The notes below the pieces were generated by a model. The model did no database searches and was not told the origin of the DNA. It saw only the letters and a list, made by a program, of their open reading frames with translations. This document shows positions 22,591-33,703 of a stretch of DNA of 64,000 nucleotides, piece after piece. This DNA comes from Austropuccinia psidii (taxonomy: Eukaryota > Basidiomycota > Pucciniomycetes > Pucciniales > Sphaerophragmiaceae), in NCBI GenBank assembly GCA_023105745.1, contig JALGQZ010000018.1, forward strand, positions 12,103,338-12,167,337, given 5' to 3'. Each line of letters opens with the position of its first letter. Position 1 is the first letter of the stretch. The position numbers and the translations under genes are program-made.

Positions 22591-23281
22591 TTTATTATTA
22601 AAACATTTCCTAAGTATTTTATTCTTTATAAATCTTAATATTAAAGAATTAAAATCATAGAAATTAGATTATTGTTGTAATCATCTATAATATATTTTAT
22701 TTTATAAAATTATTCTCTTTAAAATATCTTTTGGAATCCACAAATTCCTCTCAAAAACTATTTAATCATATTTTTTATCATAAAAAGCTGTTTTATCATT
22801 TAAAATATTGATTTTTGGCGTGTTTTTAAATTATAATAATTATTTAATATAATAACTGTTGTATTTGACTTGTTGTATTAAATTTATATTATAAGTAAGT
22901 TTTCTCTAAAATTCTATATCTTTTTTATCTATTATTATTTTTTTATATAGAATTTTTCTCTAAGAATTATTTCTGCACAGTGTGTGTTATGATTCTTTTA
23001 TACATAACACTTATATATTATTTATAAGTGGTTCAATATTTATATTTTCCACGTGTAATTGTCTCATTAAGAGTTTTACACTTCTTAGTGTTATAATTGT
23101 CAGTGACTATAAAAATAATAGAATAATTATAATTTATTATAATTATTATGTTTTTTTATTATTATTTTATATGATAATTATTAGATATATTTTTTCTATA
23201 ATTATTTTTAATAATTATGTTTAAATTTGTGATTATAATATTTTATTATATTATATTGTTCTGCTGAGGACAGTCATAGTA

Positions 23282-23309
23282 CTCTTGATATTGTTACTAT
23301 TATCAAGAT
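23282..23309 (+). other. LTR-end hairpin (E4 5' LTR)
   Basis: CTCTTGATA pairs with TATCAAGA(T) around a 10-nt loop, between GTCATAGTA and TTCATAGAC. The 3' LTR copy (32611-32638) has the full 9-bp match, CTCTTGATA with TATCAAGAG. Confidence 0.6.
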
Positions 23310-23331
23310 TTTCATAGACAAACCTTACATT

Positions 23332-23343
23332 TGGGGGCCTGGC
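23332..23343 (+). other. Primer-binding site (E4)
   Basis: TGGGGGCCTGGC begins two bases after the LTR end, identical to the family-A site although the LTRs are unrelated over most of their length. Confidence 0.78.
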
Positions 23344-23879
23344 TGTTATTTTAGCCAATTTTTGGGACATAAATCTTATTATAGACCTTATTTTACTGTT
23401 TTTTGATGTAAAATTACCATATTTACTTTAATATTGGCTCTTTTGGGACTTATCCCTTATAAATAATCTTTATAATATTAATAAAGTTATATTTTCTTAA
23501 GAATATTGTTTGAAACAATATACTATTGAGTGACTTGGAATAAATTTCTTTTGTGTAACCAGTGGCTTTTTCAAATCACAGGATTGAAATTTATTCTTTG
23601 AGTTATTCAAGTATAAAGTGAATAATAATAAAATGTTGATTAATAACTTATTAATTGCATAATTATTATTTCTTTAAAGAAAATATAAAATAAAATAAAA
23701 AATTAAAAAATTAAAAAATCTTTACTAAAAACCTTTTTTCTTTAATAATAGACATTTTTCTATATTTTTGATGTAACTTGCCATAAATTATATTAAAACA
23801 ACTTTATCCAATAAGTTGAGTTTATAAGCTATTTTTATTATTTGATAAAATAACTTTTTTTTTCTCTAGTGTCATCCAT

Positions 23880-24818
23880 CAGAGAAAGTGCTTCAGACTC
23901 TGAAGCCTCAGAGTCTAGTATTGAAATTCAAACTAGCCCAGCACCAAGGGGTTTAATTACCAATGAACCCTCTAAAGGTCCAGCAGGTGAATTCAATCCA
24001 TTTCTTAGTCTTAATTACTTTATATTGACCTGAAATGACTCCTACTAGAAGTGGAAGTAAGTAATCCATCCAATGAAATGGATCTGGACCAGGACATTCA
24101 AGTCATAAATCCAAAAGACAAGAATGTCAGCCCAAAGGAGAGGCACAAATAGAGGATTCCAGAACTTCTACCAGTTCCCAAAGGTTAGCCAGCACCTTTG
24201 ACACTCTTATTGAGAGTCCAGAAGCTGACATAAATTCTATTGCTGTTGTTAGACCTGAATCACTTTCAACAGGCAACAATAGAGATATACCAGTCTCATT
24301 ACAAGAACTCATTTATGGAAGCAAAACAGCAAGAGTGGGAACTTCTCCCAAGTCTTTGGATAGGAACCATGAACTAATATCTTCAAGTGAAGAATTTCAT
24401 GGGGCCAGAAAAGACAGAGGAACTTCTGAAGGGTTGGACACCCATGTCTTGCAAAGGACAAGTACAACAGATAAAATCTTGGTTGAAAAACCAAAGCATG
24501 CTATCAGAGGACCAGAAGAAGAAGTTGGCCCAAGGGAAGGAAAACAGCGCAATGGAAGCTCCCTAAGCATCCACAAGCAAAAGTATGCCTCAACAAGTGC
24601 CAAACAAGCCCAAGAAAGCCCCAATGACCAACCAGAAGGGCAAGCAAAAGGCAAAGGTAAAGGCAAAGCCCAAGTGGAACAAGCCTTACCTGCAGAACTA
24701 CAGGATTCCCAAGAAAGAGAAGACTGCCATGGACAATGTGCTCTATATGGCAAGAACTCTGATGTAATTCAAAAACAAGGAAGAGGAAACATTGAACCAA
24801 TATTTTCCAAAGAAGTAG
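23880..24818 (+). pseudogene. E4 accessory gene (exon 1 plus decayed ORF A)
   Basis: Exon 1 begins TGTCATCC after the acceptor TTTTCTCTAG and is open to 23986 (SASDSEASESSIEIQ). It matches the E5 exon (SPESSEAGSENSIEVK). After the 62-nt intron, the ORF A frame is open for about 30 codons and then has stops. Its C-terminal block at 24675-24818 is clear: WNKPYLQNYRIPKKEKTAMD, then ARTLM, a TAA, and NQYFPKK before TAG. E5 and E6 share this block in the same frame relation to gag. Confidence 0.55.
23987..24048 (+). other. Predicted 62-nt intron containing the gag ATG (E4)
   Basis: Donor GCAG/GTGAAT, acceptor CTACTAG. The ATG is at 24035, 14 nt before the acceptor. The split phase is the same as in E2. 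Confidence 0.55.
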
Positions 24819-26145
24819 ATCTTATAAAGCTTTTAAACAAAATTGAAACTTGTAATAAAGAAAATATAATAAAGCTTAAAACATTAAAGTATATCCAACA
24901 AAAGTTGGGTGATGATATACTACAAGTAAAAGGATCACAAAAGACCATTATTTTCCTTGTCAACGTCAATAAAGACAATATTTTGCCTTTGGCTCAAATT
25001 TGTGCAAGAATTGAGTCTAAGTTTACCTTACTCAATCAACCAGATGACGACTCTATTCATTTTATAACTAGACAGTTGAAAGAATTAAGAATAAAAGTTC
25101 AAAGCTTGGAAAACTCAACTAGGCAAAATGCAGCTATTTTCCTGGAACAATTGGAAAAAAGTGATAAAGAAAGACTTGAATTGAAAGAAGATATTCAATC
25201 AAGTATTAATAATATATCACTGAAGAATGATTTGCCAAGACAGTCTACACCAATTCTTGACCAAAATGTGCTAAAATTGAATAATGACTTACATCATACA
25301 ATTTCAAGTAATGCAGAAGTGGAAACTGCTTGTAATTTTAAATAAATTCCAAGATTAGAGGAATGGCCAACCTTCAGTGGTGAAGGGGAATATAATCATA
25401 TGGAATTTATGAAAACAATTGATATGTTTAAAGAAGACTATAACATACCAGATGAATACATAAGTTACAGATTACACTCATTGTTTACCAAATCAGCAAA
25501 GAAATTTTATTACAAAATGAGACAAGACCATGGTAAACATTCTTGGCCTTGGTGGAAAGAACAAATTAGTTCCAAATGGGAAAATGATTCTTGGAGATTT
25601 AATATGGAGAATTTTTTTGAAAAAGCCATTTTTAATATTGAGAGGGACAGACCCATGTCTTGGTTTCTTAAACAAAAGGACAGATTAACTGCCCTTCATC
25701 CTGATATGTCTGAAACAATGGTACATAAAAGGTTCTTAAGAAAGTGTGGTGGTGACCTTGAGCATGCTATAAGAAGCAGATGTATTGAGCCTTGATCTAC
25801 AGAAGATTATATCAATGCTATGGAGGACATCACAACTAGAACATAAATCGGTAGAAATTGTTATAAAACCCCAATGGAGAACAAGACCAGTGGGAAACCA
25901 ATTCCAAAACCCAATAAACCACATGACAAAGCTCCTTTGAAATATCATAAGTGTGGAAGTACATTCCATTTGGCTAAGACTTGTCCCAAAAAGACAAGAA
26001 TCAATGAGATAGAAATTGAAAAAGATGACACAAAAGAAACAAATGATGTCTCTGTACATGAAAGTGATTCTGCACCTTCTGAAGAGGAGTAATTACCAGA
26101 TGAGCTTAGTATAGAAAATATTAATTTTTCCTTTGAAGTCACAGA
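24035..26145 (+). pseudogene. gag: E4 Gag (broken) with damaged zinc knuckle
   Basis: Gag begins at the intron ATG but meets a TAA within ten codons. The long open part 24335-25345 carries a Lys/Gln/Pro-rich segment with repeated GKGKGKA, then heptad-like helices. After a TAA (25343-25345), the capsid core continues in frame at 25400 (YNHMEFMKTIDMFKEDYNIP; WPWWKEQISSKWENDSW; PMSWFLKQKDRLTALHPDMS). The knuckle reads YHKCGSTFHLAKTC (near 25946), so the first Cys is Tyr. Confidence 0.88.
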
Positions 26146-26673
26146 AGTGCATACTCACTTACCACAGTACAGTGATGAATGTATGGATCTCATACATGTG
26201 AAAGATGCTAAAATGCAGAAAACCAAGCCATCCAGAGGTAAAGGTTATAAAGCTGGATCATCTTGTATCACTAATATTGTGACAATCAAAACTGAAGCCA
26301 AGATACATCTTGACTCAGGTTCTTTTTGTAATTGTGTTGGAAAAGATTATCTTGACAATATTTATACCAATTGGCAAGACAAGTTAATGCCAATTGAAGG
26401 TATAAAATTTGTAGTGCCAGCCAAAATATGCAACCCTTTGGTATATTTGAAGCAGCAATGATATTCCCTTATCCTACAGGAAGTATCAGATTGAAAGTTG
26501 AATTTGTTGTTATGAATAATTGCACTTCACAACACTTTATACTTGGAGATGATTATCTCAATATTTGTGGTATTGATATTAATAATCATAAAGACAGGTA
26601 TTTCACTATAGGGGAACATAAAAGGCAAAAATTTTGCTTTTACTCCAGAAAAAAGAGAAATAACTGTCATTAG
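26146..26673 (+). pseudogene. pro: E4 aspartic protease (frameshifted)
   Basis: The motif IHLDSGSFCNCVG keeps the catalytic DSG near 26311. The frame shifts at about 26440, and the C-terminal half (HFILGDDYLNICGIDINNHK) continues in another frame to 26673. Confidence 0.82.
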
Positions 26674-26704
26674 ACAAGGAAAAAATGTCAATAAAGAGAA
26701 ATTT

Positions 26705-28190
26705 GTGTCAGATCAATTAACTGAAGCACAAAGTAGTCCTGAATTAACACCAGAAATGAAGGAAGAACTTATTGAAATTTTATTTCAATACAGGGAAGCC
26801 TTTGCTTCTGATAATGAACCACTTGGGGCTATCAAAGGCCATGAAGTGGACATTATTCTCAATGTGGAAAGACCTTACCCTCCACTTCTAAGAAGAACAG
26901 CTTACCCAGCTAGCCCTAGGGCCAGAGAAGCATTAGAAAGTCATATTAATGAGCTAATGAAACTGGGAGTTCTTAGAAATGTTGGACACAATGAAGAATT
27001 AGAAGTCACAAATCCTGTAATAATTACTTGGAATAATGATAAGTCAAGGATGGTTGGTGATTTTAGAGCATTGAATACCTACACTATTCCAGATAGTTAT
27101 CCAATTCCTAGAATCCATGAGACTTTGACTCAATTATCCAAAGAAATGTTTATAAATTCTATGGATTCTCTTAAAGGTTTCCATCAGAATGTTTTAACAC
27201 CTCATGCTAGGAAATTATTGAGGATTATTGCTCATTGCGGTATTTATGAGTACTTGAGGATGCCTTTTGGTATTAAAAATGCACCCTCTCATTACCAAAG
27301 AATGATGAATACCATTTTACCACATAAATTATCAGAGGAATGGGTAATCATTTATATTGATGAAATTATCATTTGTTCAGAAACCTGGCAATTGAATTCA
27401 GAGAGACTTTCATTAGTACTCAAGAAAATTCCTCAAGTGAACATGAAAATATCTCTTAAACATGTAATTTTGGGTTTCATGAGCTGAAATCTCTAGGACA
27501 TGTAGTCTCAGGAATGAGTCTTGGTGTTGATGAAAACAAAGGGGCTGCAGTGTTACTGAAACAAATGCCCCAGAACAAGAAAGAAATGATGTCTTTCTTA
27601 GGGTTTGCCAGTTATTACAGGCAACACCTTGAAAATTTTGCAATCCATGCCAGATCATTTTACAGAATTTGTGATCAACAAATTGTCTTTGAAATGACAC
27701 AGGAATGAATTCAAGCATATGAAAAAATCCAGTATGCCTTGACTAATGCACCATTATTATTGATGCCAGATTGGAAAATTCCTTTCAAGCTGTATATTGA
27801 TGCATGTGGTGAGGGCCTAGGTGCAGCTCTGCATCAAGTTCAAACTGTCAATGAAAACCTTATGAAGGTCCAATTTGTTTCATTTCAAGACAAATCAAAC
27901 CTACTGAGGCCAGATATGGAGCTAGCCAAATGGAGTGCCTTTGCCTTGTTTGGGCTCTGGAAAAGCTTCATTACTATCTTGATGGTAGTGTGTTTGAAGT
28001 AATTACTGATTGTAATTCAGTAAAAACACTTCTTAACATGAAAACTCCAAACAGACACATCTTAAGATGGCAGATTGCTATACAGGAGTATAGAGGTAAT
28101 ATGACTATAGTACAGAAAGCTGGAAATATTCACAATAATGCTGATGGCTTAAGTAAATGGGCATTACCCAATACACCTGACAATCTTGCC
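26705..28190 (+). pseudogene. pol: E4 reverse transcriptase and RNase H (YIDE, frameshifts)
   Basis: The fingers/palm start at [40 protein letters not shown] is present. The catalytic box reads YIDE at 27353-27364 in place of YIDD. Frameshifts or stops occur at about 27480, 27706 and 27900-28000. RNase H keeps [20 protein letters not shown] and [20 protein letters not shown], and the NADGLSKW box is near 28137. Confidence 0.9.
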
Positions 28191-29806
28191 TATGTTCCCA
28201 TAGGTTCAGAACCACAAATTTCAATTGAAGGAATTAAAATTGCAGATGTTGGAACAGAATTCGTTGAAGAATTTAGAGATAGCTATATGCTGGATAAGAA
28301 TTGTCATATTCTTACTTCTCTACTTGACAGAGATTGCAAAGATGCAGCTTTGGCTGATTCTCTGGATGATATTTGGAAAACATCTTATGACAATAGAATA
28401 TTCCATTTATTTGATAGTATCTTATATCATAGATCTAAACACACATGCGTCATGGTCCTGTGAAGTAGAATGTTAATTAACACAATACTGCTAGAATGCC
28501 ATGATAACATTTATTCTGGAAAGCTTTCTGAAGAAAAAACAATGGAAATAATTAAGACATGTGCCTGGTGGCCATCTTGGAGAAAAGAGGTCATTGAGTA
28601 CTGTCATAGTTGTGATAGATGTCAGAAAGCCAATAAAGCTGCTGGCAAAAGATTTGGTTTGATGATTCATATCCAAGAACCAAGTACCCCTTGGGAAGTG
28701 GTTCATATGGATTGGGTAACTGCCTTACCACCTGTAGGTGACAAATTTAAAATGCATGTCTTGTTATTGTAGATAGATATAGAAAAACACAAATCTTTTT
28801 ACATTGTCATAAAGATGACACAGCTATGGATACAGCTCTTTTGATTTGGAACAGAGTTATAACTCATACTTGTCTCTTTGAAAATATCATTAGAGATAGA
28901 GACCCAAAATTTACATCAGCCTTATGGACCAATTTACATATGCTTTTGGGTACAAAACTATTATTTTCAATAGCATACCATCCACAAACAGATGGGCTAG
29001 AAGAAAGAATGATACAAACACTTGAGGACATGATCAGATGATTTTGTGCTTATGGCCTGGAGTTTAAGGATTCTGATGGCTTTACCCATTATTGGTGTAC
29101 TCTTATACCAGCATTGGAATTAGCCTAAAAGACCTCCATCCATGCTTCAACAGGAAAAACTCGTGCAATATTGGAAAAAGGATGGAACCCTAAGCTTCCA
29201 GTTGATACTTTGAAGAAAGATTTAGTTGATATTAATCCAAATGCTTCAAGATTTGAGCTATTGCTTGATAAAGTAAGGCATCATGCAAATCAACGAATGA
29301 ATGATGCCTTTGAATATGCTAAACAGAAATGGGATAGAATTCATAAAACCCCAGAATTGAAAGTAGGGGACTTAATACTAGTTTCAACCTTGAGCTTTAA
29401 TAATATTAAATGTCCAAAGAAATTGAAAGATTTATTTGAAGGACCATTTATTATTAAAGCCCTTCATGGGACAAATTCAGTACAGGTAGAACTTTCAGGA
29501 GAATTGGAAAACAAACATCCAGCTTTTCCTGTTAGTCTGGTAAAGCAGTACACTTCAAGTGATAAGGAATTATTTCCTTTGATAAATGAAACACCTTTAG
29601 AAGTACCTCCACTGGATCATAGTGAAGAGAAAAAAGTACTAAAAGTCTTGAAAGAAGGAAGACTTAGGGGAAAAGATGAAAGAGAATACTTGGTCAGGTA
29701 CAGAAATCCACAGCATGAAGATGAATGGATTGTAGCAGAAAATCTACCTGATTGCCAAACGTTTCTCAGAAGATTCAGACATGAGAGAAGACCAATTACT
29801 CAATGA
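28191..29806 (+). pseudogene. int: E4 integrase and chromodomain (broken)
   Basis: The zinc-binding CDRCQKANKAAGKRFGLM lies near 28610. The catalytic positions are visible in VHMDWVTALPP, IRDRDPKFTSALW and GLEERMIQTLEDM, so the DDE triad is present. Stops and frameshifts at about 28461, 28770, 29039 and 29126 inactivate it. From 29171 to 29806 one open segment covers the end of the core, a GPFIIKAL segment and the chromodomain (YLVRYRNPQHEDEWIVAENL). Confidence 0.9.
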
Positions 29807-30927
29807 AAAATCTCAATTGTGTGCTTTACATACTTGAAAGTATAAGTAGAGAGGTTGAACAGTGGATGATACCCCCCAATTAACTTGGGGGTATACTACT
29901 AAAGGCAAATTGTTGTACAATTGTTTGTTTGGTCATAGGGAATGTGAGCCTGTGAAGTATGTATAACATACCCATGAGGCCACAAATGATTTCATATACA
30001 GCTGATTTAGTCTCCAACAGACTTTTCAATTGAATTCAAAATAAAAAATAACAAAAAATAAGTATAATTTTTTTTGGATAAACAAAGCTATAAATATTAT
30101 GTCATTTTTGGATTCTACACCAAAAATAAACTACAGTACACCCATAGGGTGTTATACCCAAAAAGGCTTATTTCTTATTTTATTGGAAAACTTAAGAATC
30201 TCACAGTAATAATGTAGCTTTTTTAACATTTTTTTAAAATTGTTAAATCTAAGCTTGGATAAGGTTAAATTTAAAGTTGCATAAGGCTTATGCAAGCTTA
30301 CCAAAATTATAGTTAAAATTGAGTTGTTGTGTATATTTACTGAATTGGCTAAGGATTTGCCATACTGAAAAATCTTAATTGTGTGCTTTACATACTTGAA
30401 AGTATAAGTAGAGAGGTTGTACAGTAAATGATACCCCCCAATTAACTTGGGGGTATACTACTAAAGGAAAATAGTGGTACAAGTATTTGTTTGGTGGTAG
30501 TGAATGTGAGCCTGTGAGGTATGTATAACATACCTATAAGGCCAAAAATGATTTTATATAAAGCTGATTAGGTCTTCAACAGAATTTCTCATTGAATTTA
30601 AGATAAAAACTAAAAAACAATAAGTATAAATTTTGTTTGGAAAAAGAAAGTTATAAATATTATGTCATTTTTGGATTCTACACCAAAAACAACCTAGGGT
30701 ACACCCATAGGGTGTTATACCCCAAAAGGCTTATTTCTTATGTTATCGGAAGACTCAAGAATCTCACAGTACTGATGTAACTTTTTTAAAAAAAATTTAA
30801 ATTTTTTAAATTTAAGCTTAAATAAGCTTAAAATTAAAGTTGCATAAAGTTCATGCAAGCTTACCAAAATTTTAGTTAAAATTGAGGTATTGTGTATATT
30901 TACTGAATTGGCTAAGGATTTTCCATA
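29804..30927 (+). repeat. 562-bp tandem duplication across the E4 3' UTR and LTR start
   Basis: Unit 1 (29804-30365) holds 139 bp after the pol stop, a purine stretch and the first ~423 bp of an LTR (from TGTGAGCC at 29943). Unit 2 restarts at 30366 with TGAAAAATCTTAATTGTG and leads into the complete 3' LTR at 30505. All landmarks are offset by 562 bp. The two copies have diverged by roughly 10%. The hairpin-like CCCCCCAATTAACTTGGGGG occurs in both. Confidence 0.9.
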
Positions 30928-32658
30928 CAGAATGTAAATCCTGCATGAGCTCAATTTAAAAGTGTTTAAGGCCATAGTATGGCTCAAAATAAATAAAAGG
31001 GCAAAATCGATGCAAAAAGGTGAGACAAAGGAAAAAGACCAAACAGAGCTGTGGTACCCAACTTTTTGGATCTGCAATGATTAAATTAAGGTTTTCCACC
31101 TGTATTGGAGGATTTTCAACCTTATTTAAGCTTTGAAATTAGACTTTGATCCAACCTTATAGTTTAAACTGGTTTTATCCCAATTTGGACAGGAATTCCA
31201 AGCTGCCAAAGGGTAAATCCCAATATGCAGGCTTGAAATGGAAGTTTTAAGACCTTTCAAGGCTTAAATAAGCTTAAAGCTTTAAGGTTACAAGCATTAA
31301 AACCTTATCAAAAGTTAAGGTTTAGTGTGCATTGCTATTTTACGTGGAAAAATAGTAATAACTTCAAAAATTCATTAAAAATCCAATTCTTAATGGATTT
31401 TCTTGAACTTTTCACACAGCCTAAAATTTAATATTATCTATATATAAATCAAACTTTCAGTATCTTTTGCAAACTAATTCTCTGGGTAATTAGCCTAAAA
31501 ACTTACTCTTCTAATTATACTTAAAGAAAATTAAGTTTTCTTCCAAATTAATCAAAAATTGAGTTTAAGAGATTTCTTCTTGAAACTCTATTCTTAAGTT
31601 GTTTATGCGATGAAATTCAATATAAGTAAACTTATTTTATATTAAGACATAAAATAATTAGCTTAAATGAGGATTAAAGTAACTTGGAGTTAAGAATAAC
31701 ACTGGTAACTTTAAATTGGAATTAAAAATAAGTTACCTTGAGTTAAGAACCTTATTTTTAAGCACGGTTTTTCAGTTTTGACCTGAGCACACCCTCTATA
31801 TCCATTAGGAATCATGAGAGATGGTCTGTAGACATAAAAAGAGTCTTTTCATCACTGTTTTTGTCCATCATCAATTATCAATCCAATCATATTAGACATT
31901 TAAAAAGGTAAAGTTTTATTATATATAAAATTCTATTATTAAAATATTTCTTATGTATTTTATTCTTTATAGATCTTAAAATTAAAGAATTGAAATCATA
32001 GAAATTAGAGTATTGTTGTAATCATCTATAATATATTTTATTTTATATAATTATTGTCTTTAAAATATCTTATAAAATCCACAGATTCCTCTCAAAGACT
32101 CTTTAATCATATTCTTTATCATAGAAAGTTGTTTCATCATTTAAAATATTTATTTTTGGTGTGTCTTTAACTTATGATAATTATTTAATATAATAACTGT
32201 TGTATTTGACCCGTTGTATTAAGTTCATATTATAAGTATGTTTTTCTCTAAAATTCTACATCTTTTTGATCTATTATTAGTCTTTTTTATATAGAATTTT
32301 TCTATAATAATTATTTCTGCACAGTGTGTGTTATAATTCCTTTATAAATAATATTTATATATTACTTATAAGTGGCCAAATATTTATATTTTCCACGTGT
32401 AATTGTCTCATTAAGAGCTTTACACTTCTTATTGTTATAATTGTCAGTGACTATAACAATAATAGAATAATTATAATTTATTATAATTATCATTTTATAT
32501 AATAATAATTGAATTTATTTTTTTATATAACTATTTTTAATAATTATATTTAAATTTTTGGTTATAATATTTCATTATATTATATTTGTCTACTGAGGAC
32601 AGTCATAGTACTCTTGATATTGTTACTGTTATCAAGAGTCTCATAGACAAACCTTACA
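30505..32658 (+). repeat. E4 3' LTR, about 2154 bp
   Basis: TGTGAGCCTGTGAGG to AACCTTACA, followed by the target duplication AAACA. It preserves the empty site for the solo LTR seen in the 5' copy. Confidence 0.93.
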
Positions 32659-32663
32659 AAACA

Positions 32664-33165
32664 GAGGTGGGAGAAATCACACATGGAACCTGACTTTAAA
32701 GAAGGGGACTAAGTGTTAGTGTCTACACTAAACTTCAACAATATTAAGGGACAAAAGAAGATGAGAGACTCATTTGTAGGGCCCTTCACTATCATTAAGC
32801 TGATAGGGAAAAATGCAGTGGAAGTCAGACTCACAGAGACATTTTCTAGGAAACACCCGGTATTCCCAGTGAGTTTGGTTAAGACATACTTCCAGACAGA
32901 GGAGGAAAAGTTCCCCTCCAGGAAGAAAGATCTCACTCCACCAGAAATAGTGGAGGTGGAAGACTCCCCTGGCCCTGTGTGGAAGATCATCAAGGCCAAG
33001 AATATTAGACTGAATGGTAAAGACCAAAGGCAGTACTTGGTCAGATTTAAAAACCAGACATCAGATAAAGACAACTGGTTGGCAGAGGATGCCATACCAG
33101 ATGGGAACCTTCATCTAAAGAGATTCAGGGCCTCTAGAAGGACTGAAAATTCTCATCAATTATGA
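32664..33165 (+). pseudogene. int: E3 integrase C-terminus and chromodomain (resumes after E4)
   Basis: The sequence takes up the E3 frame right after the E4 target duplication ([16 protein letters not shown], then TAA at about 32709). It stays open from 32713 to the natural stop at 33163-33165. The GPF segment ([20 protein letters not shown]) and chromodomain ([20 protein letters not shown]) match E2 closely. Confidence 0.92.
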
Positions 33166-33186
33166 GCCTTTTTTAGAGCGAGGGTA

Positions 33187-33284
33187 TGTCAGCCTGTGAC
33201 TCAAAACCAGAGCACAAGCATGACACCCAAATACCATAAACCAATGGTAAAGCCAAGATACCACCAAAACATGGAGCTCAGCCG
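33187..33284 (+). repeat. Truncated E3 3' LTR (98 bp)
   Basis: TGTCAGCCTGTGACTC follows the purine tract at 33174-33186. Similarity to family-A LTRs stops at about 33284, after ATGGAGCTCAGCC. Confidence 0.88.
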
Positions 33285-33703
33285 AAAATTTTTGGGAGAT
33301 TTATTCTATATTAAATGCCTCTAAATATCTCTATCAAAGTTATTCATTCATTATTATTCTTTTAAATAAGCACATCCAATGTGTTTTAGCCAATAATAAT
33401 TTACTGTGATGTGAAGGGTCTGTTTTGAGTATTTTTGAAACTCATAGAGAAATCTTACTCTTACCTTGATATTGCTGGAAACATATCTTTGGATAGAATA
33501 ATTTTAATTCGATTTTGAAATATGTTTTTGCTTGATATTGGTAGTGATATCTCATAGCTAACAGTTTCAGAATGCATTTTTTTGAGGAATTAGAAATTCA
33601 AATCTTGTGGTTAAAATAAACTTTCTTTTATTATATTAACTTTCAAGTATAGTCATAGTAAGCCTTTCTAATTTGATCAGTTGATTTCTAGAAAAACCTT
33701 ACA
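33285..33703 (+). repeat. Probable relic of an older LTR 3' end
   Basis: The segment ends TAGTCATAGTAAGCC...TTTCTAGAAAAACCTTACA, the pattern found at the ends of the E4 and E5 LTRs. The rest is too diverged to align by eye, and no primer site follows. It may be the sequence joined to E3 when its 3' end was lost. Confidence 0.4.

Larger units (their letters stand above)
19754..23329 (+). repeat. E4 5' LTR, interrupted by a solo LTR
   Basis: Its two parts (19754-21157 and 22591-23329) align with the E4 3' LTR once the 1433-bp insertion is removed. A covarying hairpin lies at 23282-23309, shortly before the LTR end. Confidence 0.93.
19754..32658 (+). mobile_element. E4: second-family Ty3/gypsy chromovirus inserted in E3
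   Basis: It starts TGTGAGCCTGTCAGG and ends AACCTTACA, with the 5-bp duplication AAACA at 19749-19753 and 32659-32663. Without the inserted solo LTR it is about 11.5 kb, with LTRs of about 2.14 kb. Internal order matches E2, but the sequences are only distantly related. It has many stops and a tandem duplication at the 3' end. Confidence 0.95.
12043..33284 (+). mobile_element. E3: family-A chromovirus inserted in E1, interrupted by E4, 3' end lost
   Basis: The 5' LTR is 12043-13442, then primer site, leader, accessory gene, gag-pol to 19753, E4, the rest of the integrase and chromodomain (32664-33165), a purine tract, and only 98 bp of the 3' LTR. Many stops make it clearly older than E2. 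Its left flank is TGCCA. The right target duplication and the remainder of E1 are missing, so a deletion or rearrangement ended it at about 33284. Confidence 0.92.
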
